Assembly: GCA_031308135.1 (NCBI GenBank)
Contig: JAHLJT010003656.1
Span: 50,576,421-50,640,420, forward strand
Direction: 5' to 3'
Source: Acheta domesticus
Taxonomy: Eukaryota > Arthropoda > Insecta > Orthoptera > Gryllidae
Length of the DNA: 64,000 bases
Made by a program: the position numbers and the translations under genes. The first letter of the stretch is position 1, and each line of letters begins with the position of its first letter. Below, in pieces: positions 1 to 10,500 of this stretch. Below the pieces are notes generated by a model. That model saw only the letters and a list, made by a program, of their open reading frames with translations. It was not told the origin of the DNA and made no database searches.

Positions 1-686
1 GCTAATTGGAATACACCAATGTCAATTTCAATTATTTAGAAAATAATTGAAATGTTTTTCTCAAAACAATGTTGATAAATTTTCATTTTCAGAAAATGCT
101 CATATACTGGAAAATTCCAATAACCATTATACATTTATCCGCTATAGCATTGTGCTCCAGCTCTCTGATTCCTTGCGTATCTTATCATAAAAATAACCAT
201 TTCAGAGGGCTTTGGCTTTAAAGCAAACCATAAATACAATGGAATCTTCCAAGACGGCTTACATAGATAAAGGTTAAGCACTCAAAATGTTCAATGACAG
301 AAGTGTAAGTGTGGTGTTAAGCACAGTAATAAGAAGAATTTTAGATACAATGTCCACTCAAATGCGACCAAAAAATTATTCATTCTTCGTAATAATGAAA
401 TAAATATCCTTTAGAAAATCTCTGTGTATAAATAAGAAAGTGATAAAAATCGTAAAATGAGAACAAGATAGCCTTGAAGGTATGTTTCTTGCGAAAAAAT
501 ATAACCTTAATATAACTAATAAGAAGAAGAATATTTATAATTTATCTTATATTATAGATGTGAGGTTATATAAGGTGTGCTCAAATGAAAAGGAGACAAC
601 GGAGAGAAACTTTAATGCCAACACCGAGTTACATTTCATTTGGAAGAGTACATCTATAAAAATAATCACAATTTACATCGATACAC
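1..686. other. AT-rich stretch without recognisable features
   Basis: No open frame with protein-like composition and no repeat or splice-site pair that I can tie to a gene. It could hold upstream leader or promoter sequence of the large + strand gene, but nothing seen supports that. Confidence 0.5.
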
Positions 687-689
687 TTA

Positions 690-1090
690 TCCCAGCGCGT
701 AGGAAGTGCGTGGACAGGTTCCGTTTAAAGCTCCTGGGATGCTGACGAGTTCTCTGTTATGGCTTGACACGTCCTCGTCAGTGAATCTCTGACCTTTCAA
801 AAATATGTTTAGGGGTCTGAAGATGGGGGAGTTGCATGGGGAGATATCGCGGCTGTAAGGAGAATGTTGAAGGACCTCCCTAGCGAAACTTTGCAACGAG
901 CGCGAAAGTCTTCTTGGCCACGTAGGTCTAGCGTTGTCTTGGAGCAGCACTATCCCGTTCGAGAGCTTGCCCCTACACTTATTCTTGATGGTACCGGAAT
1001 ACGGTACACCATGGGAGACACCGCTCACCATACACCTCGTGCGTCCTGCGATAAAGAAATGCATGCGATTCTGCGCGAAGAAATTAGATA
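690..1090 (-). mobile_element. mariner-type transposase remnant
   Basis: Read on the minus strand, this encodes the C-terminal half of a mariner transposase. A DNARP block is followed by an EVLQHSPYSRDISPC block and then LKGQRFTDEDV. Mariners normally have DNARPH, then HPPYSPDLAP with the third catalytic Asp, then GxxF/RFxxDEDV. Here the His after DNARP is lost, the second block reads SPYSRDISP, and the upstream catalytic region is absent. No terminal inverted repeats were found, so this is a dead, 5'-truncated copy. Confidence 0.8.
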
Positions 1091-1318
1091 ATTGCTTTTT
1101 GTGCTGTTCTGGAGGCATCCATCATGGAACTACTGGAACACTGCAACAGAACTGAGGCAATTGCTGCAAAGTCCTTTTCTTCGCTTGTGCAACAGGGAAA
1201 CACCATCGTGCCATCTATCGGCTACCACGTTCACTGACGGGGAGTTTCCCCTCCAGCTGTATTTAAGTTGGTACAACGTCGCTACGGCTAAGGTCTCCTT
1301 TTTATTTGGGCACACATT

Positions 1319-1378
1319 TGAGAGAGAGAGAGTGAGAGAGAGAGAGAGTGAGAGAGAGAGAGTGAGAGAGAGAGAGAG
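1319..1378. repeat. (GA)n microsatellite
   Basis: Purine dinucleotide run with occasional GT interruptions. It produces spurious Arg/Glu and Ser/Leu reading frames on the two strands. Confidence 0.95.
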
Positions 1379-2370
1379 GCGAAGGCCCAAATATGGGCTA
1401 GCATTTAATTTGTGAATGTACTTGTCACATTTTTGGACATACGGGGTGAATTTAAACTTTGAGCAGTACGTTTGACTCTCATCCTTAGTTCTGAAAAATT
1501 TCAGAATTAAAAAAATAAAGTTTCATTAAAAAATGCTTTATTAAACAAATGCAAATGTCACATTTTGAAGATGGGATCCAAATGTGGGCTACCCATAAAT
1601 GTTTTATAAAAATGTAGTGAAAAAAGTAAAGGCAGTAAAGTTCATTCACAAATAGTACAATATAAACACAAAATCGTAAATTCACTTACAAAAATCACAT
1701 GTATACACATCTCTCACCCAACCAGCACATTCTGTGTGTGCTCACCCATAACGTGTAACATACTGTACCCAATCTTCACCATTTCTATCTTCGGAAAACG
1801 ACCGTTGGCAAAACAGGCAGGAATCATCATCTTGTTGTGGGGCTGTTGTGAGTTGTGGTCCCTGAGAGATTCATTGAGGTTAATTTCTTTCACCAAATGT
1901 TATATTATAGAAATTAGTAGATGTTATTGATTTTATATTCATTACTTTCTGTTTCACATACACTATTCATACAATATATTGCTCACATATATTTTCTTAA
2001 AGCTACTGTATAGTTTCTTATAGCTATTATTTTGTTTTTTCATAAACGTCTTAAATAAAGCAGAGAAACGTAATTACAAAAGTTTGGAAACTGAGATCAG
2101 CCGAATGTGAGGCGTAAATGCACATGTGATACGGATAGTCATCGGAGCTCTGGGATTTGTTCCGGAAAAATTGTGTAAGAATTTGTCTAAACTTCCAGGT
2201 AATTCAAAAGACTGGAAAGTGCAAGAAATTGATTTATTTGGAACAGCCCAAATTTTGCGCAAAGTATTGTAGAGGCACCGACAGTCCCTCTGCCCCTTAG
2301 GTAGCTGGTTGCAACCTGGAGTAGATTTTATTTTCAGCCGACTAATCACATCTTTAGTCGTGATATAGTG
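1379..2370. other. AT-rich stretch without recognisable features
   Basis: Only short reading frames with no recognisable motif. No tandem or inverted repeat structure was noticed. Confidence 0.4.

Positions 2371-2417
<47 letters not shown>
2371..2417. repeat. (AAT)n microsatellite, retroelement target/tail
   Basis: Uninterrupted AAT triplets directly preceding a 5'-truncated R4/Dong-like retroelement fragment. A second AAT run closes that fragment at 2786. Confidence 0.9.
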
Positions 2418-2418
<1 letters not shown>

Positions 2419-2785
2419 CAAACACGAAAACGTTCAAGAGAAGTATGTCAAGAAGATCACAAAGTATGCTCCGCTGGTTAAAAATGTCAAGACACAGTGG
2501 CATATGAACCATGTGAGAATCATCCCCATTGTAACCTCTAGCAGAAATTTTGAAGACTGTTTAAACTGACTCTAGCAGAAATTTTGAAGACTGTCTAGCA
2601 GACTTTGAAGATTGTTTAAAAGTTTAAAATATCTGAATATTAATGTGAATATAAAACTATTCACAAGGCTATGATGATCTCAACAACTGGAATTGCTCGA
2701 AAGTTTATGGCGCTAGGGTACATGTGAATTCCTAATATACTTTGGTCATGTATAACCTGTGTTCTTGTTCTTATGATAAAAGAAA
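2418..2785 (+). mobile_element. R4/Dong-like non-LTR element, 3' fragment 1
   Basis: The + strand encodes a worn copy of the segment after the endonuclease domain: a KYVKKITKYAPLVKN block, a QW pair, then HVRIIPIVTSS. It matches the corresponding part of the better copy at 2815-3300. An internal duplication of about 40 bp (the TCTAGCAGAAATTTTGAAGA motif occurs twice near 2540-2600) and stop codons show it is dead. It sits between two AAT runs, as expected for a 5'-truncated copy with a TAA-repeat tail. Confidence 0.65.
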
Positions 2786-2814
2786 TTAATAATAATAATA
2801 ATAATAATAATAAT
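2786..2814. repeat. (AAT)n tail / junction between two element copies
   Basis: AAT triplets that end fragment 1 and immediately precede fragment 2 of the same family. Confidence 0.85.
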
Positions 2815-3300
2815 GCTCATGATGCAGTAGCAAAAGTATTCCACCAAGAGTAGGCCCAAAAGTATCACGAGTTCCGCAGTATATGTATAACCCGTAGAAT
2901 GTGTTGGAAAATCATTCTTATCGACTGTACTGGGACAGAACGATTCTCATAGACAGAACTGTCATCTGCAATCGACCTGACATTGTTCTGTTCAATAAAA
3001 AAAGCAGGCAAGTCGACATTATCGATGTCTCAATTCCAAACACATTCAATCTTCAGTTGAAATACACAGAAAAGAAGACTAAGTATGTGGATCTCTCAGA
3101 GTCTATCCTCCAACAATGGAATGCTTGCAAAGTGAGAATCATTCCAATTATAGTATCAAGTACTGGAGCCATCCCGAAGACAATGCATCAAAGTCTGAAG
3201 GAATTAGATCTTCCTGAAAATGGAATGGAATCTTATGCAGAAGGTTACTATCATCTTAACTACCAGAATCGTCAGAAAATTTGTAGGAAATCAACGTGAA
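2815..3300 (+). mobile_element. R4/Dong-like non-LTR element, 3' fragment 2 (endonuclease domain)
   Basis: A largely open + strand frame (2901-3299; upstream codons continue the homology through an in-frame stop). It carries the C-terminal restriction-like endonuclease domain of site-specific non-LTR retrotransposons: LYWDRTILIDRT, then RPDIVLFNKK and VDIIDVSIP. The RPD...DIID spacing fits the PD-(D/E)xK fold of the R2/R4 clades. KYVDLSESILQQW and VRIIPIIVSSTG follow. The reverse transcriptase is missing, so the copy is 5'-truncated. The assignment to the R4/Dong side rests on the TAA-repeat location. Confidence 0.75.
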
Positions 3301-3311
3301 TAATTAAATTC

Positions 3312-3315
<4 letters not shown>

Positions 3316-3359
<44 letters not shown>
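3316..3359. repeat. (TA)n microsatellite
   Basis: TA dinucleotide run just 3' of the endonuclease-domain fragment. It may have replaced or extended the element's original tail. Confidence 0.9.
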
Positions 3360-3460
3360 CATATTACAAATATCAAAATAATTTGTATTGTGATTACGTT
3401 AATCTGAACAATTTATGTAGTCACCGTAGATATACGAGATAATAAAATAATAATGATTAT

Positions 3461-3835
3461 ATAGTTACCTCGAATACAGATCTAACCCACAAAAAGTCAA
3501 AAGTTGAGATTTCAGTGGAATAGTGGTCTGTTGGCCGTAATGCACAGCCCCCTCGATTCTGAGGGCACACCGGCCATTCCAAGTAAGTTATTCTTTAGGT
3601 AAAGTTGGCCTATTGGCGAATTGTAATCAGTCTGCAGCAAGATGTCGGATCGATGCGAGTAGGCTATGAGCGGTAGTGCCAAAAGGTGACTTCAGAGTCA
3701 TTCACAGCTCATAATATATTGATAGTGTTTAAGTTTTTTTACAGAAATAAATTAATTTACACTGATTAGAGTTTTTTTTTCTATTTCCAGAAAACTTTTC
3801 CTTTTGTGGGTTAGATCTCTATTCGGGGTAACTAT
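3461..3835. mobile_element. non-autonomous DNA element with ~34-bp terminal inverted repeats
   Basis: The left end (ATAGTTACCTCGAATACAGA...) and the reverse complement of the right end (ATAGTTACCCCGAATAGAGA...) match closely and both continue into CTAACCCACAAAA. The 375-bp interior holds no transposase. The family is not known to me. Confidence 0.75.
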
Positions 3836-3859
3836 CCTCTTCTTTTGTCAGCTCTCCGG

Positions 3860-4304
3860 CACTTATAGTTTTGCCATGGCTTCTTTTAATACGGCCGCCC
3901 AATCTCTTCGGCCTTCTGCTTTTCTTCTCCATCTTTTCACTCTTAGGGTGCTCAGATCTTCTTCCACCTGATCGTTCCATCTTAACCTCGGCCTGCCTCT
4001 ACTCCTCCTACCGGCCATACTCCCTACATATATCTTTATTGCCCTCTCTTCCTTCATTCTGATTACATGTCTAATCCATTCCAACCTTCCCATCATGATG
4101 CAGGTAACTATCGTAGGGTAACATCTTGATGCAGGTAACTATCTTAGATGTTTTATATAATTCGTCCAACTCTACTTTTGTTCTACTCCTCCAGATTTGA
4201 TTTTCTTTAACCGGTAAAAATATTCCACGTAATATTTTCCTTTCCCATATTGCCAGGTTATTTTCCATTTTCTTCGTGAGGGTGCAAGTTTCAGAACCAG
4301 ACAA
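3860..4304 (-). mobile_element. LINE (endonuclease-reverse transcriptase) C-terminal remnant
   Basis: Two minus-strand frames hold the familiar tail of RTE/Jockey-group polyproteins: a GSETCTLTKKMENNL and WERKILRGIF block, then RLEWIRHVIRMKEERA and GRRSRGRPRLRWNDQVEEDL. A short duplication around GATGCAGGTAACTATC (4100-4145) and a frame change separate the blocks. It lies just upstream of exon 1 and is dead. Confidence 0.8.
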
Positions 4305-4363
4305 TACTACCGGTCGGGGTAGCTATTCAATTCTTAAAATCCAGTGTTGACCGTGTGTTGCAG

Positions 4364-4551
4364 GATCTGCGGGATCGCATCGGTTCGCACCGCGTTGGGC
4401 GCCATGGCGCACGCCACCTTCGCGCAGGGGGCCTCGTCGGCGGGCTCCCGCCTCACCTTCGCCGCGCCGCGCCCCTCCATGGCCGGCGCGCGCGGGCCCG
4501 AGCCGCGCAAGGGCGTCAACCAGCGCATGGACGACCTGCGCAAGAACGAAG
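4364..4551 (+). CDS. exon 1: start exon
   Basis: The acceptor TGTGTTGCAG precedes 4364 and the donor AACGAAG|GTGAGC ends at 4551. The ATG at 4404 sits in GGGCGCCATGG, an excellent Kozak context. The frame upstream of it is open, but an acceptor in phase 2 would break the phase-1 pattern of the neighbouring exons, so I take 4364-4403 as 5' untranslated and 4404 as the start. It encodes residues 1-49, a small Ala/Arg/Pro-rich basic N-terminus ending QRMDDLRKNE. Third positions are strongly GC, unlike the surrounding DNA. It could instead be an internal exon read through from an unseen exon. Confidence 0.7.
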
Positions 4552-7500
4552 GTGAGCGCGCACACGCCCACGCCCAACCGCCCACGGTGTAAAGATATAC
4601 AGGTGTGACAACTAGCCGCCTTTTGGGGCAAATTTTCTGAAGCCAGTTTGAAGCTAGTTACTCGTTTGTCCGTACGGTGCACACGATCGGTTTGGGTCAC
4701 GGTGTAAGATATACAGGTGTGACAACTAGCCGCCTTTTGGGGCAAATTTTCTGAAGCCAGTTTGAGGCTAGCTCCTCGCTTGTCCGTACACGGTCGGTTT
4801 GGGTCACGGTGTAAGATATACAGGTGTGACAACTAGCCGCCTTTGCGGGCAAATTTTCTGAAGCCAGTTTGAGGCTAGTTACTCGCTTGTCCGTACACGG
4901 TCGGTTTGGGTCACGGTGTAAGATATACAGATGTGACAACTAGCCGCCTTTTGGGGCAAATTTTCTGAAGCCAGTTTGAGGCTAGTTACTCGCTTGTCCG
5001 TACACGGTCGGTTTGGGTCACGGTGTAAGATATACAGGTGTGTCAACTAGCCGCCTTTTGGGGCAAATTTTCTGAAGCCAGTTTGAGGCTAGCTCCTCGC
5101 TTGTTCGTACACGGTCGGTTAGGGTCACGGTGTAGGATATATAAGTGTGTTAACATTACTTACGCAGTGTTCTGACGCGATCAAGGAGAGTTCGTGTACC
5201 TGCAGAACATCTGGGCATACTTGTTTCTGAATGTTACCCCTGACTCCTATTTTTACGAAGCCGGAGTCGCACGATAAAGCTCTATAAAATCTAAAAGGGA
5301 ATGGGAATTCTTGATGGGGATAACAACCTCATTGCTGACATGGGAGTAAGTAATAGGTATGACTCCTTCTATGTGTATTTTTAAACGATGTCTGACAAAA
5401 ATCTCTGCGGCCAAACTCATGTAATACGAATACACTACAATTAGGGAACTATAACTGTACCGCTCGCAAAAAATCATCATGACGGACGTACCTTTGGTGA
5501 AGCCTCAGAGGCTTCCATCATCCTGCGGTAGCTGAGATTTCCCCTCACGGCGATAAGGAAGCGCGGAAGCAACAAGGAGATGCTACTGCGAGACGTAGCA
5601 ATTGCACTGGCAATCACTTGCATCACTGCTCTTATCGTCAGAAGAAGAAACTCTCACTCACAGGAGTGTCCAAATGACTAATTAAGCAGTGTGTTTGTCC
5701 ATTACATTATCCTATTACTGAAACCGTTCTTCAAGACCCGACTTATTTTCTGCTGATAATTTCGACAACCCCTTCAGTAGAAACACGTAAGATGAGTTTC
5801 GTCTGATCCTTTTCACTCATCAGTTTGTTATCGCCAATCCCGCAGTGTGGAATTACCGCGCGACCCACGAGGAAAAGACAGAAGGAGCTATGTTGAGACA
5901 AAGAGCGCCGGCAGGCGGGGTAATATTTGTGGCTTTGGAGGGGGAGGCCACATCCGGGCATGCGCAGTGGAAGGTTTTTTCGACTCTGGGAAACCTCTAA
6001 AGATCTAAATAGCTAACGCCAACTTTTGGTTTGCCCACAGAAGTGGCTTCGACGGACGTGCTTTTCCTGCACACTCTGAGCGGCTTCCAGCACTGGAAGC
6101 CGGCGCGAACGTACCAGAACGACGTCCCGAAGTGCATGGCGCCTCTGGAGGGCCCGCTCACCGTGTACGTGAACCGGCGGGGCGTGGCGCCCACCTTCCA
6201 GCGGGACATGGGGCCGGTGCGCCCGGTGAAGCGTGGCGACAAGCCCCCGGCCGCCAAGGGACTGCCCGGCATCACCTCCAAGGTGCCCTACTTCGGCCAC
6301 TACGGCGGCGCGCCCTGGCAGGAGTCGGGCAAGCCGCACGGCGCGCTCGGCTACAACAAGGACGAGCGCAAGAAGACCAAGTGCAGGAAGCTCCTGGGCA
6401 ACTGCTGCACCTGCTTCCCCCAAGAAGGAGGTGGGTGCTACTCTCTCAGTCTGAATCAGTGGAAAAGTACTGATCGACAGTGACTATTCACTGCTGGTAT
6501 CAGTTATAACCCTGCCACTGACAAACAGTGAATTGAACTTAACAAATCAGTGAAAATGGGGTCCAGGTTTTGAATCAGTGAAACTTCACTGTTTGAATCA
6601 GTGACATCTGTGAAAACAGCAGCACGTGAACGACTGAACGATCAGTGAGTGATAGTGGCGCAGCACTTTTACCACTGACGACCAGTGAAATGCTGGGAGT
6701 CATTATGAAAAGGTTCGCATATTCGCTGATTATCAGCTAAACCACACATATCGACTGAAGATATCAGTGACTTCGGCTCTCACTGATTGAATCAGCGACA
6801 ATTTCAGTGATTCAGATTCAGAGAGTACGGCAGCAGTACGGTCACGGTCTTCTTCTGGTTGCTGTGGTTAAGCGTCGTGGCATCGTAGCGTTCCACAAGC
6901 TTCTCTGCGAAACTAACGTCGGGAAAGGAAATTATTACGAGTAGTGGTTACCCCGCCGTTTTACAATGGGGATGGCGTTGCCTCTGGTGGCGGGGTAATG
7001 AACTGTGGAGGGGAGAGTTCCTCGTGGCACTCGTGCCACGGACTCCCGCTCGTGGCTCGTGACCTTGAAAACACTACTAATGTATGGGCTGGAAGGCGTG
7101 TTTAGGGTTCTTGGATGCTATACTATTGCGCAATCGTCAGTATTAACCCTTTGTACTCGTAAGCCACGAGCATAATTAACTTTATTGATTTTATTTATAA
7201 TTTACTGCAATAAACTTTACGTACTCCTCAACTAATATTTTCAAAACGTTAAAATTATTTACAGACACAAATAAACTAAGTTCCTCTGGCACCATAATTA
7301 TTATAATCAAAATGTAATGTCTGAGATCAAGCCTTTTATCGCAAGTATTATTTCTATAGTATAGATTCGTAGCCCAGTCAAATGCTGCTCAAAAAGGTCC
7401 AATTCAGAAAAAAATTCTGGAAGTTTTTCTCAACGGTTCTACATGTTTTTGAGGGTGCAGAATTCTAATTTTATGTTTTTCACCTCAACGAAGGTCGGCT

Positions 7501-10500
7501 TCACAGAGAATATTGCAAAAAACCCTAAAAATTTCGCTCTCTTTTTAGTTTTTCCCTTATATCTTAAAAACTCAGCGTTGTGTGGAAACAATTGTTATTT
7601 ACCAAATTCAAGTAGATAAAATTTATTAAAAATGCTATATAAACTTGAAATTTGTAAAAAATTGTTTAGGCGCTAGAGCGCGCTGAAAAATGGTTACTTT
7701 TTGGGCCTCTGGCCAAAGCGGGAGAATAGCTCTTTCCAGCCATCCTACCTCGCAGCGGTTCTCTAGTTTCACTTTATCATGCTTGAAAAATGCATACAAT
7801 TGACAAAACACATTCTTGGTACAAATTTGTGATGAATATATTGTATTGTACCGAACGTACTGTTGTAACAATTTTCTTATATCCCTCTATTTCGGTTATC
7901 TAAAGGTTGGATTTACAGATACTCCGCGCGAGCAAACACGACCCTATTCATTCCGTGAATATCGGAGTGTTAACCATTTAACAATGCTAATCATTTGTTC
8001 ACAATAGCACTTTTCAAAAGCGATGAAGTGAAACTAGTACGCCGCCGCGTGCTAGGATGGCTGCAAAGAGTTACTCTCCCTCTTTGGCCAGAGACCCAAA
8101 AAGTAACCATTTTTCCAAATAACCAAAATATATACAGAAGATATTTTCAAATATAGAAACAAGCAATTTCAATCATAAGATTAACAATGCACAACAATTA
8201 TATTTTAAAAGGTAATCAAGTTTTTATTTTTGTGTTATTATTGGTTTATTATTAATGCTAATATTTTTTCCACAGACGGAGGAGTACTTAGAAAAACATC
8301 CGGTGAGTATATTGTAGAACTACCGACTCAAATTCGACACATTTCTTAGCTAGCTCTAATGATAATTCCTATTTTTGTAATTTTTCTTATTTCTTATTTA
8401 TTTCAACTTCAAATATCATTTCAATGAACCGTCAACAAAATATTATAATTAATCAAAAGAAAGTTATTTTTAATTTATTTATTCGGAACCATCTCTTTGC
8501 ATGTTTGCTCTAATGTTTTAACAACCCCAAACACTTTCTTTATAATTACTTGTGGTAGCCGCACCGTATGAGGGTAATATGTGTGCAAACTAACAACAAT
8601 CTTGTTAAGTATTATTTTGAGACGGAATCATTTGCAGAATTTCAGAAGGTAAAGAGCTCTATAGAAATGAGTCTTTGAAATAGAGGGGTTTACCACCGTG
8701 CTGGTTTGATACTGATCACATTTCATGTTGACGTATGTTCAAAACATACGCAAAAGTAAACTCATAAGAATATTTATTGAGTGAAAAAGTACAAATTTCA
8801 CAATCCAAAACTTATCTTAGACCTACCAGTTAACAATCCACCATCAGAAATAGCCACGTTAGTAGCAGAGTAGTTACCACCAGATGTATCAGTTCGTAGC
8901 GCAGTCACCGTATTCCAGAAGAGTAGACGTTAGTTGTAGGCAGAATATACACGCAAACACACTTGTCATTTGTACTATGCTGCTCAGCTCGCTGCAGAGT
9001 TGTCAGGTGTGTTGCAAGCTGTTTACCCACCACTACTACGGAATTTCTCCAAATAACTTTTCCAAAGAAACAATATTTCCCAACTTTGAATCGAAAATAT
9101 CCTCAAAATTAAGACAAACGACACAAACCGTACCTGGCAATTCCATTTTCTGTTCCCTTACATTCAAATAAACAAATCATCGTCCTTTAAGCTGTTTAAA
9201 ACCATAGAGGAGGGATATTTATGCTCTATGCTCGAAACTCTATCCTATCTTCGTTTTTCTTTCTCTATGCCTGTCTTTTATTTTTCTCTTTTCGATATAT
9301 AAATATGAGAGAGAATGGCGTCTGGTATTCCTCTTTTTATTCATAGTAATTCAAAGAATAACATTTCTACCTGGAGTTAGGATGGAAATAAGTTACCCAA
9401 ATAATCCCCAAACATTTCCCTGTCCATTTATATTCCGTATTTTCCCCCACAACGAAGACAATACCCCATTTTCGGGGCAAAATTCCCTAGTCTGGCAGCG
9501 CTGGCTCGCTGGCTACCTCCCCACCGTTTTTACGTTCCCGTATACGTACGTATATACGGAGTAATATACGTAGTATAGGGAAAGTTATGTTATGCTGCAG
9601 CAAAAAACGCCGACATTTTCTCGTATTGTGGAGCAAATCTCGTATTGTGGAGCCCTGATGTATACAAAGTGGACAAATCCTGTTCTAATGGGTAAGAAAT
9701 TACTTGCTGTGACATGTTGGAGAGTCAGGTTTCACAAATAGTATGCCCCCGATATCGAAAAAATGTGTTATTTTCCCAAAACATCCGTCAGTCCGTCCAC
9801 CTGTCCTGCGCCTAAACCATACGCAGGATTTTTTCCAAAATGGATATTGCCCGGTCAATCGGGTTCCCATTGAAGCTTTTTTATTAAAAAAACATTCTTT
9901 AAAATTTGTGAATAATTCACATGAAGTCCTTGGGAGATATCGAAAATATTCTCAAGAAAAAAAATACTCCAAATGTTTTGTTTAAAGCTTTTGAAGGAAT
10001 AGAGAAATATATATTTATAACGGTGACATAGGTTCGGTTTTCACCATTATCCTATGCAACTCACAGATTTAAACATTGCCAGACACTTGGAAATAAATAG
10101 AGGTGGAAATGTTTGACCCCTGCGGGATAACATTGCCACATTGCTAGCTTTTAGAAAATTAATAAAATATTTCAAATTATGAAAGCTGTGACTTCAATAG
10201 TTTGAAGAAACATTGTACTTTTGTGAAGGATTAAATTGCCAAAATAATTATTGTGATGATTGGTAAAACAACATAGAACTTTAAAAAAAAGAAAGATGTG
10301 GAAATGTTACCCCGCGTTACCTTACTGTTTAAAATGTGTTTACCTAAAAATCCGTTTTCTCAATATCCCAATAAAGAATATTTAAATGTGTTTATAGTGA
10401 ATGAATAATACTTTTTCCTCTTTTTCAGATAAAGAGGCTGGGCCTCGCTGGCAGTATGGTAATGTACTACATATTTTTGGAAATCATTTTTGGATCATGC

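Noticed and set aside
4323..4939. Minus-strand frames repeating SHLYILHRDPN
   Set aside because: Product of the 107-bp minisatellite read in one frame.
4583..5140. CRISPR-like array
   Set aside because: Units are contiguous 107-bp copies with no unique spacers, and the setting is eukaryotic. The same holds for the 181-bp and 92-96-bp arrays.
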